Assembly: GCF_001417775.1 (NCBI RefSeq)
Contig: NZ_BBZJ01000013.1
Coordinates: 592,034-656,033, forward strand
Length of the DNA: 64,000 nt
Origin: Streptomyces sp. TP-A0356
GTDB lineage: Bacteria > Actinomycetota > Actinomycetes > Streptomycetales > Streptomycetaceae
Reading direction: 5' to 3'
The translations under genes were made by a program, and so were the position numbers. Below the pieces are notes generated by a model. It searched no databases. It saw nothing but the letters and a program-made list of their open reading frames with translations, and was not told the origin of the DNA. Positions 54,647 through 63,639 of this stretch are shown piece by piece (position 1 is the first letter of the stretch; each line of letters opens with the position of its first letter).

Positions 54647-56230
54647 CTACTTCGCCCGGCGCGCCACCGTGAAGTGGTCGACCTGCGCGCCGGTCTCGGC
54701 GATGCCGCGCACCTTCAGGGTGGCCGTTCGGCCCTTGGCCGCGGGCGTGACGTCGACGCGCAGGAACGAGTAGTCGAGGTAGCGCACCCGCGACCAGGCG
54801 ACGGTCTCGTTCTGCTTGGCGCCGTCCTTCTGGCAGACGTACGAGTTCACGGACTCGAGGTCCTTCTCGTGGCCCTCGTAGGACTGGTCGGCGCTGAACG
54901 CGTAGAGGCTGCGGCCGGCCGCGCCCGCCGTGACGTACACCACGCCGTCGGTCTCCGGGTACGCGGTGCCGCCGATCGGCAGCTTCTTGGCGACCGCGTT
55001 GCCCTTGATGACGTCGGTGCGCTCGTAGACGTGGTTGTGGCCGTTGATCACCAGGTCGACGGTGTACTTCTCGAACAGCGGCACCCACTCCTGGCGCACG
55101 CCCCCCTCCGAGGCGTGCGCGGTCGAGGTGCAGTACGAGCAGTGGTGGAAGAAGACGACGATGAAGTCGATGTCGTCGTCGGCCCGGTACTTCTTGAGCT
55201 GAGCCTCCAGCCACTTCGTCTGGGTGCCGCCGGAGATGCCGAGGTTGGCCGGGATCTCGAAGGAGACGTCGTTGGCGTCGAGCGAGATGATCGCCGTGTT
55301 GCCGTGCACGAAGGAGTAGACGCCCGGCAGGTTCTTCTTGTCGGGGCCGTTCCCCGGCAGCTGCCAGCGGGCCTCCTCGCCGCCGTAGCCGTTGGGCGAG
55401 TACCAGGCCTCCATGTCGTGGTTGCCGTACGACACCATCCACGGCACCTGCTTGGCGACGGACTCGGTCTGGTAGAGGAACTGGTCCCACACGCGCGAGT
55501 CGAAGCCGGTGTCGGAGGTCTTTCCCTGGCCGGCCGGGTCGCCGTAGGCGATGTCGCCGGCGTGCAGGTGGAAGGCCGGGTTCTGGGCGAGGATCAGGCT
55601 GTCGTTGGCAAGGCCGTGGTAGCTGACGCCCTGGTCGCCGAAGGCGGTGAAGGTGAACGGCTCTGCGTGCCTGGGAGCCGTCGTGAACGTGCCGAGGGTG
55701 CCGAGCAGGTGCGGGGCGGCCGGGTCGAAGCCCTCGTGGCCGACGCCGTAGTAGTAGGTCCGGCCGGGGCGCAGATGGGTGAGCCGGGCGTGCAGGTAGT
55801 ACTGGGTGCGGTCGCCGCTGGCGCCGACGCCGGCCGGGGTGTAGAGGGGGCGGACCTCGGCCTCGATCTTGCGCGAGAGGTCCCAGGGGTGGGCGCCGAT
55901 GCGGATGAAGGGCTTCTTGACGGCGACCGGGACCTGCCACGAGACCGTCATCTCGGTGCGCGGGTCGCCGCCGTACGCGAGGTGACGGCCGAAGGGGGCG
56001 ACGAGGGCGCCGTCGACCGACTCGACCGCGGGGGCCGTGCTCTGGGTCGGGACGGCGGCCTGAGCGGTGGCGCCCGGTACGAACGCGCCACCCGCGACGG
56101 CGCCGAGCGTGACGGCTCCGCCTCTGATCACCGTGCGGCGGGAGAATCTCGCGCGCAGGTACTCGTGCTGCTCCGCCATGCTCATGCGGGCCGCGAGCTT
56201 CTCCGGAACTCCCATACGAGGTGTGTCCAT
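54647..56230 (-). CDS. Secreted purple acid phosphatase-like metallophosphoesterase (Tat signal)
   Basis: 527 residues. ARFSRRTVIRGGAVTLGAVA is a twin-arginine signal starting near residue 28. A fibronectin-like N domain (TEMTVSWQVPV; HLRPGRTYYYGVG) precedes the catalytic domain with AFGDQG, GDIAYGD, SYGNHDME, VVFFHH and NGHNHVYER, a full set of dinuclear-metal ligands. It hydrolyses extracellular phosphomonoesters. I chose the ATG at 56230 (MDTPRMGVPEKL), with GGAGGAA 10-12 nt upstream. Its 3' end faces the DUF4429 gene. Confidence 0.92.
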   Translation of the reverse strand: MDTPRMGVPEKLAARMSMAEQHEYLRARFSRRTVIRGGAVTLGAVAGGAFVPGATAQAAVPTQSTAPAVESVDGALVAPFGRHLAYGGDPRTEMTVSWQVPVAVKKPFIRIGAHPWDLSRKIEAEVRPLYTPAGVGASGDRTQYYLHARLTHLRPGRTYYYGVGHEGFDPAAPHLLGTLGTFTTAPRHAEPFTFTAFGDQGVSYHGLANDSLILAQNPAFHLHAGDIAYGDPAGQGKTSDTGFDSRVWDQFLYQTESVAKQVPWMVSYGNHDMEAWYSPNGYGGEEARWQLPGNGPDKKNLPGVYSFVHGNTAIISLDANDVSFEIPANLGISGGTQTKWLEAQLKKYRADDDIDFIVVFFHHCSYCTSTAHASEGGVRQEWVPLFEKYTVDLVINGHNHVYERTDVIKGNAVAKKLPIGGTAYPETDGVVYVTAGAAGRSLYAFSADQSYEGHEKDLESVNSYVCQKDGAKQNETVAWSRVRYLDYSFLRVDVTPAAKGRTATLKVRGIAETGAQVDHFTVARRAK

Positions 56231-56380
56231 GTGGCCCGAAGTTCCTCCACACAGGCAACGTGGCGCAAGACACAGGATGGACAACCGTCAAACAGGACCC
56301 CATAAGAACTTCAACGGCCATCTGCCCGAAATCGGGCACGATTCTTGCGATTCCGGCGCTCGTACCTCAGGATCTACCGG

Positions 56381-56638
56381 GTGCACGACGAACTTGTTGA
56401 TCATCTGGCGCGGTCCACGCCCCTCAGCCGGGGCGAGGCGCTGCGCGTGGTCCAGGACGTGCTCGCCTACTTCGACGAGACGACCGAGGAGTTCGTCCGT
56501 CGCCGCCACCGCGAGCTGCAGGCCCAGGGCCTGGTGAACGCGACGATCTTCGAACGGATCGAGGCGGACCTGAAGTACCGCACGGTGGCACCGCCCGAGC
56601 TTACGCTCCGGCAGCTGCGCCGCATCGTCTACGGCTGA
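56381..56638 (+). CDS. Small conserved Streptomyces protein upstream of glmS
   Basis: 85 residues, helical and charged: VHDELVDHLARSTPLSRGEA, then VVQDVLAYFDETTEEFVRRR and ELTLRQLRRIVYG at the end. I recall this as a conserved hypothetical found directly before glmS in Streptomyces; its function is unknown. The GTG at 56381 has a weak AGGA upstream; a TTG at 56345 would add 12 residues. It ends 54 bp before glmS on the same strand, so it is probably co-transcribed. Confidence 0.82.
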   Translation: MHDELVDHLARSTPLSRGEALRVVQDVLAYFDETTEEFVRRRHRELQAQGLVNATIFERIEADLKYRTVAPPELTLRQLRRIVYG

Positions 56639-56692
56639 GACGCCGAAGGCCACTTCCATCACTACGGGGACAAAAGGGAATTAGGGAACTAT

Positions 56693-58510
56693 ATGTGCGG
56701 AATCGTCGGATACATCGGTAAGCGCGATGTGGCCCCGCTGCTGCTGGAGGGTCTGCAGCGGCTGGAGTACCGCGGCTACGACTCGGCGGGGATCGTCGTC
56801 ACGACCCCCAAGGCGGCCGGCCTGAAGATGGTCAAGGCCAAGGGCCGGGTCCGGGATCTGGAGGCCAAGGTCCCCGCGCGTTTCAAGGGCACCACCGGTA
56901 TCGCCCACACCCGCTGGGCCACGCACGGCGCCCCCTCCGACGTGAACGCCCACCCGCACATGTCCGCCGACAACAAGGTCGCCGTCGTCCACAACGGCAT
57001 CATCGACAACGCCTCGGACCTCAGGAAGAAGCTGGAGGCCGACGGCGTCGAGTTCCTCTCCGAGACCGACACCGAGGTCCTCACCCACCTCATCGCCCGC
57101 TCCCAGGCCGAGACCCTGGAGGAGAAGGTCCGCCAGGCGCTTCGGGTCGTCGAGGGCACCTACGGCATCGCCGTGATGCACGCCGACTTCACGGACCGCA
57201 TCGTGGTGGCCCGCAACGGCTCCCCGGTCGTCCTCGGCATCGGCGAGAAGGAGATGTTCGTCGCCTCCGACGTCGCCGCGCTGGTCGCCCACACGCGCCA
57301 GATAGTGACGCTGGACGACGGCGAGATGGCGACGCTGAAGGCCGACGACTTCCGCACGTACACCACCGAGGGCACCCGTACCACGGCCGAGCCGACCACC
57401 GTGGAGTGGGAGGCCGAGTCGTACGACATGGGCGGCCACGACACCTACATGCACAAGGAGATCCACGAGCAGGCCGACGCCGTGGACCGCGTGCTGCGCG
57501 GCCGCATCGACGACCGGTTCTCCACCGTGCACCTGGGCGGCCTGAACCTGGACGCCCGCGAGGCACGTGCCGTGCGCCGGGTGAAGATCCTCGGCTGCGG
57601 CACCTCCTACCACGCGGGCATGATCGGCGCCCAGATGATCGAGGAGCTTGCCCGCATCCCGGCCGACGCCGAGCCCGCGTCGGAATTCCGGTACCGCAAC
57701 GCGGTCGTGGACCCCGACACGCTGTACGTGGCGGTCTCGCAGTCCGGTGAGACCTACGACGTGCTGGCCGCCGTCCAGGAGCTGAAGCGCAAGGGCGCGC
57801 GGGTGCTCGGCATCGTCAACGTCGTCGGTTCCGCGATCGCGCGCGAGGCGGACGGCGGCATGTACGTGCACGCCGGTCCCGAGGTGTGCGTGGTGTCCAC
57901 CAAGTGCTTCACCAACACCACCGTGGCGTTCGCGCTGCTCGCGCTGCACCTGGGCCGCACCCGCGACCTCTCCGTCCGCGACGGCAAGCGGATCATCGAG
58001 GGCCTGCGGAAGCTGCCCGCGCAGATCTCCGAGATCCTCAAGCAGGAGGAGGAGATCAAGAAGCTGGCGGAGCAGTTCGCGGACGCCCGCTCGATGCTCT
58101 TCATCGGGCGCGTGCGCGGCTATCCGGTGGCGCGCGAGGCCTCGCTGAAGCTGAAGGAGGTCTCGTACATCCACGCCGAGGCCTACCCCGCCTCCGAGCT
58201 GAAGCACGGTCCGCTGGCGCTGATCGAGCCCGCCCTGCCGACGGTCGCGATCGTGCCGGACGACGACCTGCTGGAGAAGAACCGCGCGGCCATGGAGGAG
58301 ATCAAGGCCCGCAGCGGCCGGATCCTCGCGGTCGCCCACCAGGAGCAGGAGAAGGCCGACCAGACGATCGTCGTCCCGAAGAACGAGGACGAGCTGGACC
58401 CGATCCTGATGGGCATTCCGCTGCAGCTCCTCGCCTACCACACGGCGCTGGCGCTGGGCCGGGACATCGACAAGCCGCGCAACCTCGCCAAGTCGGTGAC
58501 GGTGGAGTAG
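56693..58510 (+). CDS. glmS: Glutamine-fructose-6-phosphate aminotransferase (isomerizing)
   Basis: 605 residues, full GlmS length. The N-terminal glutaminase starts MCGIVGYIGKRD, Cys2 becoming the nucleophile after Met removal, with HTRWATHGAPSDVNAHPH. Two SIS domains follow (LGCGTSYHAGMIGAQMIEEL; IGRVRGYPVAREASLKLKEV) and the end is PRNLAKSVTVE with the functional C-terminal tail. It makes glucosamine-6-phosphate for cell wall and amino-sugar metabolism. No glmS ribozyme is possible in the 54-bp gap upstream. A hairpin terminator follows. Confidence 0.96.
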   Translation: MCGIVGYIGKRDVAPLLLEGLQRLEYRGYDSAGIVVTTPKAAGLKMVKAKGRVRDLEAKVPARFKGTTGIAHTRWATHGAPSDVNAHPHMSADNKVAVVHNGIIDNASDLRKKLEADGVEFLSETDTEVLTHLIARSQAETLEEKVRQALRVVEGTYGIAVMHADFTDRIVVARNGSPVVLGIGEKEMFVASDVAALVAHTRQIVTLDDGEMATLKADDFRTYTTEGTRTTAEPTTVEWEAESYDMGGHDTYMHKEIHEQADAVDRVLRGRIDDRFSTVHLGGLNLDAREARAVRRVKILGCGTSYHAGMIGAQMIEELARIPADAEPASEFRYRNAVVDPDTLYVAVSQSGETYDVLAAVQELKRKGARVLGIVNVVGSAIAREADGGMYVHAGPEVCVVSTKCFTNTTVAFALLALHLGRTRDLSVRDGKRIIEGLRKLPAQISEILKQEEEIKKLAEQFADARSMLFIGRVRGYPVAREASLKLKEVSYIHAEAYPASELKHGPLALIEPALPTVAIVPDDDLLEKNRAAMEEIKARSGRILAVAHQEQEKADQTIVVPKNEDELDPILMGIPLQLLAYHTALALGRDIDKPRNLAKSVTVE

Positions 58511-58540
58511 CAACTCCCCTTCCCGGGCCCCGGTGTGAAC

Positions 58541-58571
58541 GACCCCCTGTGTGCCACCAGCACAGGGGGTC
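58541..58571. terminator. Terminator after glmS
   Basis: GACCCCCTGTG (58541-58551) and CACAGGGGGTC (58561-58571) form a perfect 11-bp stem with a 9-nt loop, between glmS and the convergent membrane protein gene. Confidence 0.85.
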
Positions 58572-58617
58572 GCTCCTTCGGCGGGCCGGGGCCGCCCTGC
58601 CCCGGCCCGGCGCTGCC

Positions 58618-59184
58618 TCAGCCGGCGGCCGTCACCCCCCGGCCGGCAGCGCGTCGCGGGAGGGTCGTGGGCCATTTGGCCAGCACCGCCGTCGCCGCGT
58701 ACCAGGCGACGGCGCCCGCGGCGACCGCGAACCAGCCGCCGACCTTGCCCAGGGCGTCGCTGCCCGCGAAGCGGGCGATGGCGAGCAGCACCATCGACAC
58801 GAAGAGCAGGCCGTAGGTGCCCTGGTCGAGGACGCCTCCGGCGGCCCCGAGCGTCAGCGTCAGGGCGACGAGGGCGAACAGCAGGAGGAAGAGTCCGGCG
58901 GCGTTGTCGGACATCTGGCTGCCTGCCGTGACGGCCCAGGTGAACCACAGGGCGCCGAGCGCCGAGAAGGCCGTACCGGTGGCGGTGTCGCGGTCGCGGA
59001 AGGCGAGCAGGCCGACGAGGAACAGGGCCACGCCGCCGACATAGTGGGCCAGTGACACGGAGTCGGCGGTCGTCACGCCGTCGATCACCTTGGTGGTTCC
59101 GAGACCGAAGGCCAACAGCGTGATGCCCAGGGCGAGTCGGCCGACGATCGAGGTGGTGCCTCCCGCAGAGACGTCGTTGTCCAC
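58618..59184 (-). CDS. GPR1/FUN34/YaaH-like membrane protein (acetate/succinate channel-transporter family)
   Basis: 188 residues with about six membrane helices (IVGRLALGITLLAFGLGTTK; VGGVALFLVGLLAFRDRDTA; TAFSALGALWFTWAV; LFLLLFALVALTLTLG; LLFVSMVLLAIARF; VAAGAVAWYAATAVLA). The topology and the short size match the SatP/YaaH group of acetate/succinate transporters. The GTG at 59184 (VDNDVSAGGTTSIVG) has AAGGGAG 6 nt upstream and is preferred over an ATG at 59208. Substrate is inferred from family only. Confidence 0.82.
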   Translation of the reverse strand: MDNDVSAGGTTSIVGRLALGITLLAFGLGTTKVIDGVTTADSVSLAHYVGGVALFLVGLLAFRDRDTATGTAFSALGALWFTWAVTAGSQMSDNAAGLFLLLFALVALTLTLGAAGGVLDQGTYGLLFVSMVLLAIARFAGSDALGKVGGWFAVAAGAVAWYAATAVLAKWPTTLPRRAAGRGVTAAG

Positions 59185-59458
59185 GGCGGGCTCCCTTCTG
59201 TACTGCATGTACGGGATGTGCGGTGACCGATATATGCCCTTCACAAGGGCACAAACACCTCTACGCGCGAGTAGGTTCGCGCTTCGGGGAAAGCGAGTTG
59301 GCGCTCGGCGCGGGGCATCCCACCTGGAACAACGGCGAGTTGCGAGAGGACGACGCCGGGGTTGCGACGGGCAGGCGGGCGCGGGACGGCCGACGGCCAC
59401 AACAGGACCCGCCGGCCGTGACCGTACGGGATGGAGCGGCGAGGAGCGAGCGGGGCTC

Positions 59459-59986
59459 TCAGGGGATGACGATCACGGGGCGCCGGGCGCGCTTGGCGAG
59501 GCGGCCGGCCACCGAGCCGAAGATGCGGCCCACGATGCCGTGCGTGGAGCCTACGACGATCGCGTCCGCCTCGTACTCCCGGCCCACTTCCTCCAGTTCG
59601 TGGCAGATGTCCCCGCCGCGCTCGACCAGGATCCAGGGCACCTCGGCCAGATGTTCCGCGCAGGCGAGTTCGAGCCCGAGCACCTCGGTGCGGTGGTCGG
59701 GCACATCGACGAAGACCGGGGGCTCGCAGCCCGCCCACACCGTGGTGGGCAGCCGGTTGGCGACATGGACGATGATCAGGCCCGCGCGGGAACGGTGGGC
59801 CATACCGATCGCGTACGCCAGGGCACGCTCGCTGGAGGTGGAACCGTCGAAGCCGACCACCACACCGTGTTTGAAGGCGGGGTCGCAGGACGGGCGTGAC
59901 TCTTCCGCCGCCAAGGGCTCGGCCGCCGTGGGATCGGCGACGGGGCGCTTGCGGTCCGCGGGATCGAAGAATTCGTGACCGGCCAT
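59459..59986 (-). CDS. Universal stress protein (UspA family)
   Basis: 175 residues. A polar N-terminal extension of about 40 residues (MAGHEFFDPADRKRPVADPT) precedes one Usp domain: VVVGFDGSTSSERALAYAIG and the ATP-binding signature GSTHGIVGRIFGSVAGRLAK (G-2x-G-9x-G-S/T pattern), ending RRPVIVIP. It probably binds ATP and acts in stress or dormancy responses. The ATG at 59986 is chosen by conservation of MAGHEFFDP, as the upstream ribosome-binding site is weak. Confidence 0.93.
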   Translation of the reverse strand: MAGHEFFDPADRKRPVADPTAAEPLAAEESRPSCDPAFKHGVVVGFDGSTSSERALAYAIGMAHRSRAGLIIVHVANRLPTTVWAGCEPPVFVDVPDHRTEVLGLELACAEHLAEVPWILVERGGDICHELEEVGREYEADAIVVGSTHGIVGRIFGSVAGRLAKRARRPVIVIP

Positions 59987-60164
59987 GAGTGTCTCGGCGT
60001 TGTGATCCTCGTGGGTGGGACGACACTGTGCGGCGGAGCTGTGTCCGGGAATCATCTTCCCAACCCCATACCCCCAAGGGTACGGCGGCACGCCTCCTTA
60101 GCCCAGATCCCGCGCACGCCGCACGGGTTCCAGGGAGCATGCACGAGGGGGTGCCCGTAACGCA

Positions 60165-60455
60165 ATGGTTGCTGCCCCGTACAGGCGGTTCGCACAGGGT
60201 TCACCCAGGAATCAGGCACCCTCGGTCCGGGCGTACGGGCCGGCCCGTACGGCGGGGAGCGCGGGACCGTACGGCGGCGAGGGTCCGGGACCGTACGGTG
60301 ACGGCAGCCCGGGACCGTACGGCGGCGAGGGTCCGGGACCGTACGGTGACGGCAGCCCGGGGCCGTACGGTGGCGAGGGTCCGGGACCGTACGGCGACGG
60401 CCCGGGACCTCACACCGGGAACCGGGCAGTGACTTACCGGTCGAGCACGCGTTGA
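60165..60455 (+). CDS. Doubtful Gly/Pro/Tyr repeat ORF over a minisatellite
   Basis: A 96-residue frame from an ATG at 60165, with GAGGGGG about 14 nt upstream. Its core is repeats of GPYGGEGP and GPYGDGSP (16 residues per DNA repeat). The composition is that of a disordered low-complexity protein, and other frames through the same repeat are open too, so it may simply be a repeat-derived reading frame. If real it could be a short N-terminal extension missing a partner. I do not assign a function. Confidence 0.25.
   Translation: MVAAPYRRFAQGSPRNQAPSVRAYGPARTAGSAGPYGGEGPGPYGDGSPGPYGGEGPGPYGDGSPGPYGGEGPGPYGDGPGPHTGNRAVTYRSSTR
60262..60405. repeat. 48-bp tandem repeat (minisatellite)
   Basis: Two identical 48-bp copies (60262-60309, 60310-60357) are followed by a diverged third (60358-60405). 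Each 48-bp unit consists of two related 24-bp halves beginning GGGACCGTACGG. Copies are too direct and contiguous to be CRISPR. The region 59987-60485 contains nothing else clear. Confidence 0.9.
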
Positions 60456-60485
60456 TTCCGGTGCCACCGCCGTAGGGAGCACGCC

Positions 60486-60806
60486 GTGCCCGCACCCCGC
60501 CCCGCCCCCCGGAAGCACCCCGCACCGGTCACCGCGGGCGCACTGACCCGCTGGACCGTCTTCGCCTGCGCCCTGGTCCCCGTGGTCCTCGTCCGGTACG
60601 GCATCTCGCTCGCCGGCGCGGTCAGCGCCACGCTGGGCCTGACGGCCGTCGTCTGGGCGTGCGGAGCGCTGCTGCGGCAGTCCGAGCGGGGTGCGGCACA
60701 GTTGCGGGCCGAGGAGCGCACCTCCGACCGCGGGCGCCACGGCGGCACCGGATCGGGGGCGCGGAGGGGCGGACGCCAGGTCGGTGGAAACACTCCGGTT
60801 GGCTGA
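60486..60806 (+). CDS. Small membrane protein of unknown function
   Basis: 106 residues. Two hydrophobic segments (WTVFACALVPVVLVRYGISL and AVSATLGLTAVVWACGALLR) lie between a Pro-rich start and a basic Gly/Arg-rich tail, giving a hairpin topology. The GTG at 60486 is well supported by TAGGGAG 6 nt upstream. I do not recognise the family. It lies between the universal stress gene and adpA and could be transcribed alone. Confidence 0.72.
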   Translation: MPAPRPAPRKHPAPVTAGALTRWTVFACALVPVVLVRYGISLAGAVSATLGLTAVVWACGALLRQSERGAAQLRAEERTSDRGRHGGTGSGARRGGRQVGGNTPVG

Positions 60807-61184
60807 CCGGTTTCCGCGCACGCGCCCGCATCTTTTCAGCCAACTTCTCAGCCCCGTGCATCCCGGGGCCGAACGGCCCCCCACCCCCCGTTCGACCTGC
60901 ACTTAAAGGGTCCGGAGGGGCACGCGCACCCTACGGGGATTGGCCACTGGGACGAGGCGCACTTCCCTGCACGGCCCACGAGTGCAACCCTTCGTGATCG
61001 AATGCTTCACGCCAAGTTGCCATGTCGACAATGTGCCGGATGGTGAACTGGTCACGTCGGCACCACGGCACACAGTAGATTCGATCATGACTGTCTTACG
61101 GCGGGGGACTCGTGCAGGACCGAGGGGAAACGTGCAGGAGCGACACAACCGAGGAGCCGCGACCACCGAGGGGGGCTTAGCAGG
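60807..61184. promoter_or_regulatory. adpA upstream region
   Basis: 378 bp with no credible gene and visibly lower G/C than its surroundings in the last 200 bp. adpA promoters in Streptomyces are long and bound by gamma-butyrolactone receptor proteins, AdpA itself and other regulators. I could not identify specific sites with confidence. Confidence 0.5.
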
Positions 61185-62417
61185 ATGAGCCACGACTCCG
61201 TTGCCGCGCCGGATGCCGCGGCCCGGAAGCTGTCCGGGCGACGTCGCAAGGAGATCGTCGCGGTGCTGCTGTTCAGCGGCGGCCCCATCTTCGAGAGTTC
61301 CATACCGCTTTCGGTGTTCGGGATTGACCGCCAGGACGCCGGAGTGCCGCGCTACCGACTACTGGTGGCCGCCGGCGAGGACGGCCCGCTGCGGACCACA
61401 GGGGGCCTGGAACTCACCGCGCCGTACGGCCTGGAGGCGATCTCACGGGCGGGCACCGTCGTGGTGCCGGCCTGGCGGTCGATCACCTCGCCGCCGCCGG
61501 AGGAGGCGCTCGACGCACTGCGCCGGGCGCACGAAGAGGGTGCCCGCATCGTCGGGCTGTGCACCGGTGCCTTCGTGCTGGCCGCCGCCGGACTGCTGGA
61601 CGGACGGCCGGCCACCACGCACTGGATGTACGCGCCGACGCTGGCCAAGCGCTATCCGTCGGTGCACGTCGATCCACGCGAGCTGTTCGTGGACGACGGC
61701 GACGTCCTGACGTCCGCCGGCACGGCGGCCGGCATCGACCTCTGCCTCCACATCGTGCGCACGGACCACGGCAACGAGGCGGCGGGCGCGCTCGCCCGTC
61801 GTCTGGTGGTCCCGCCGCGCCGCAGCGGCGGGCAGGAGCGCTACCTCGATCGGTCTTTACCGGAGGAGATCGGCGCCGACCCGCTCGCGGAGGTCGTCGC
61901 CTGGGCGCTGGAGCACCTCCACGAGCAGTTCGACGTGGAGACGCTTGCCGCGCGCGCCTACATGAGCCGACGGACGTTCGACCGACGCTTCCGCTCGCTC
62001 ACGGGGAGCGCACCGCTGCAGTGGCTGATCACCCAGCGGGTGCTGCAGGCGCAGCGGCTCCTGGAGACCTCCGACTACTCGGTCGACGAGGTCGCCGGGC
62101 GCTGCGGCTTCCGCTCCCCGGTCGCGCTGCGCGGGCACTTCCGGCGTCAGCTCGGCTCGTCGCCGGCCGCCTACCGGGCCGCGTACCGGGCGCGCCGCCC
62201 GCAGAGCGAGCGCACGGGCGACGGAGACGGCCCCGGTGGCCCACCGGCCCCGCACATCGCGCCGGAGACCGCCTCGGTCCCCATGCAGAGCCGCCGCACG
62301 GCGGCCGCCAGCGCGTTCGGCCCCGCGGCGTCCCTGTCCACGGACACGGGCAGGTACGTCCCGGAGCTGTACGCGGCGAGCCGCTCGAGCCTGCCCGGGC
62401 AGCGCAGCGCGCCATAG
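61185..62417 (+). CDS. adpA: AdpA, central AraC-family developmental regulator (TTA codon)
   Basis: 410 residues. The N-terminal DJ-1/PfpI-like dimerisation domain spans about 25-200 (EIVAVLLFSGGPIFESSIPL; VGLCTGAFVLAAAGLLDGRP). Two AraC-type HTHs lie about 240-330 (LAARAYMSRRTFDRRFRSLT; VDEVAGRCGFRSPVALRGHF). Between them codon 225 is TTA at 61857-61859, in RSLPEE, the conserved bldA-dependent site. It activates sporulation and secondary-metabolism genes. A strong hairpin 16 bp after the stop and orn downstream match the usual arrangement. Confidence 0.97.
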   Translation: MSHDSVAAPDAAARKLSGRRRKEIVAVLLFSGGPIFESSIPLSVFGIDRQDAGVPRYRLLVAAGEDGPLRTTGGLELTAPYGLEAISRAGTVVVPAWRSITSPPPEEALDALRRAHEEGARIVGLCTGAFVLAAAGLLDGRPATTHWMYAPTLAKRYPSVHVDPRELFVDDGDVLTSAGTAAGIDLCLHIVRTDHGNEAAGALARRLVVPPRRSGGQERYLDRSLPEEIGADPLAEVVAWALEHLHEQFDVETLAARAYMSRRTFDRRFRSLTGSAPLQWLITQRVLQAQRLLETSDYSVDEVAGRCGFRSPVALRGHFRRQLGSSPAAYRAAYRARRPQSERTGDGDGPGGPPAPHIAPETASVPMQSRRTAAASAFGPAASLSTDTGRYVPELYAASRSSLPGQRSAP

Positions 62418-62432
62418 CACCGCCACGCCGCT

Positions 62433-62492
62433 GAGGACGGGCGGGATCCAAGAGGTCGCACACACCTACGCGGCCGGATCCCGCCCGTCCTC
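62433..62492. terminator. Long hairpin after adpA
   Basis: GAGGACGGGCGGGATCC (62433-62449) and GGATCCCGCCCGTCCTC (62476-62492) form a perfect 17-bp stem with a 26-nt loop, starting 16 bp after the adpA stop. It probably terminates adpA or stabilises its mRNA. Confidence 0.8.
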
Positions 62493-62549
62493 GCCGCTTC
62501 CCGGACTCCGCCCGCGCACCGCCCCTCACCCGTACCACCCGTCCCCGGC

Positions 62550-62840
62550 CCGTCCCACACGCGCCCGGCAGGCCCTCCCGCATGCGCCCGGTGGCCCGTC
62601 CCACACGCGCCCGGCAGGCCCTCCCGCATGCGCCCGGTGGCCCGTCCCGCACGCGCCCGGCAGGCCCTCCCGCATGCACCCGGTGGCCCGTCCCACATGC
62701 GCCCGGCGGCATTCCCGCATGCGCCCGACGGTCCCTCCCGCACGCGCCCGGCGGTCCCTCCGGCATGCGCCCGGTGGCCCGTCCCGCATGCGCCCGGCGG
62801 CATTCCCGCATGCGCCCGGCGGGCATTCCCCGTGGGTGCC
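62550..62840. repeat. 46-bp / 23-bp tandem repeat between adpA and orn
   Basis: Three near-identical 46-bp copies start at 62550, 62596 and 62642 (CCGTCCCACACGCGCCCGGC...), each made of two related 23-bp halves. Degenerate 23-bp copies rich in GCATGCGCCCGG continue to about 62840. It fills most of the 506-bp adpA-orn gap (62418-62923). No coding gene is seen there. Confidence 0.88.
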
Positions 62841-62923
62841 GACGGCCTTCCTCGTGGGTGCCGGGGGCCCTGCCCGGTGCACGGGCGGTCCGTCCGGGCC
62901 GGGTGGGCCATAAGGTGGGACAC

Positions 62924-63526
62924 ATGAACGATCGCATGGTGTGGATCGACTGCGAGATGACCGGACTCTCGCTGTCCGACGACGCGCTCATCGAGGTGGC
63001 CGCGCTGGTCACCGACTCCGAGCTGAACGTGCTCGGCGAGGGGGTGGACATCGTGATCCGGCCGCCGGACGCGGCGCTGGAGACGATGCCGGAGGTGGTG
63101 CGTCAGATGCACACCACCTCGGGGCTGCTCGACGAGCTGGCGGCCGGCACGACGCTCGCCGACGCCGAGGAGCACGTCCTCGCCTACATCCGCGAGTACG
63201 TCAAGGAACCGGGCAAGGCCCCGCTGTGCGGCAACTCCGTCGGCACCGACCGCGGCTTCCTGGCCCGCGACATGCCGACGCTGGAGGACTATCTCCACTA
63301 CCGGATCGTGGACGTCAGTTCGATCAAGGAGCTGGCCCGGCGCTGGTATCCGCGGGCCTACTTCAACAGCCCCGAGAAGAACGGCAACCACCGGGCGCTC
63401 GCCGACATCCGCGAGTCCATCGCCGAGTTGCGCTACTACCGGGAGGCGATCTTCGTGCCGCAGCCGGGCCCCGACTCCGACACGGCACGTACGATCGCGG
63501 CCAAGCACGTGGTGCCCGCCCCGTAG
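62924..63526 (+). CDS. orn: Oligoribonuclease
   Basis: 200 residues of the DEDDh exonuclease family. [20 protein letters not shown] holds the DxE of Exo [21 protein letters not shown] holds Exo II, and [20 protein letters not shown] holds the H-x4-D of Exo III. It degrades 2-5 nt RNAs and pGpG in the final step of RNA and c-di-GMP turnover. The ATG at 62924 has AAGGTGGG about 5 nt upstream; earlier in-frame codons only translate the tandem repeat. Confidence 0.96.
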   Translation: MNDRMVWIDCEMTGLSLSDDALIEVAALVTDSELNVLGEGVDIVIRPPDAALETMPEVVRQMHTTSGLLDELAAGTTLADAEEHVLAYIREYVKEPGKAPLCGNSVGTDRGFLARDMPTLEDYLHYRIVDVSSIKELARRWYPRAYFNSPEKNGNHRALADIRESIAELRYYREAIFVPQPGPDSDTARTIAAKHVVPAP

Positions 63527-63639
63527 CCGTCTCGACGGGGCCCGACCGGGCCCCGGAGAAACGCTGGCGCGAGCACCCCGTCGGACCCTGTACACTTTTT
63601 CTCGGCCGGTGGGGGAACCACTCGAACAACACCGGTCAT

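Noticed and set aside
56639..56692. glmS ribozyme upstream of glmS
   Set aside because: Only 54 bp separate glmS from the previous gene, far too short for the ribozyme, which is in any case a Firmicutes feature.
60165..60455. Confident calling of the GPYG repeat frame as a gene
   Set aside because: All frames through the repeat remain open and no homologue is recalled, so it is listed only as doubtful.
62550..62840. CRISPR array
   Set aside because: The repeats are contiguous with no unique spacers, decay gradually and have no cas genes nearby; this is a minisatellite. The same applies to 60262-60405.
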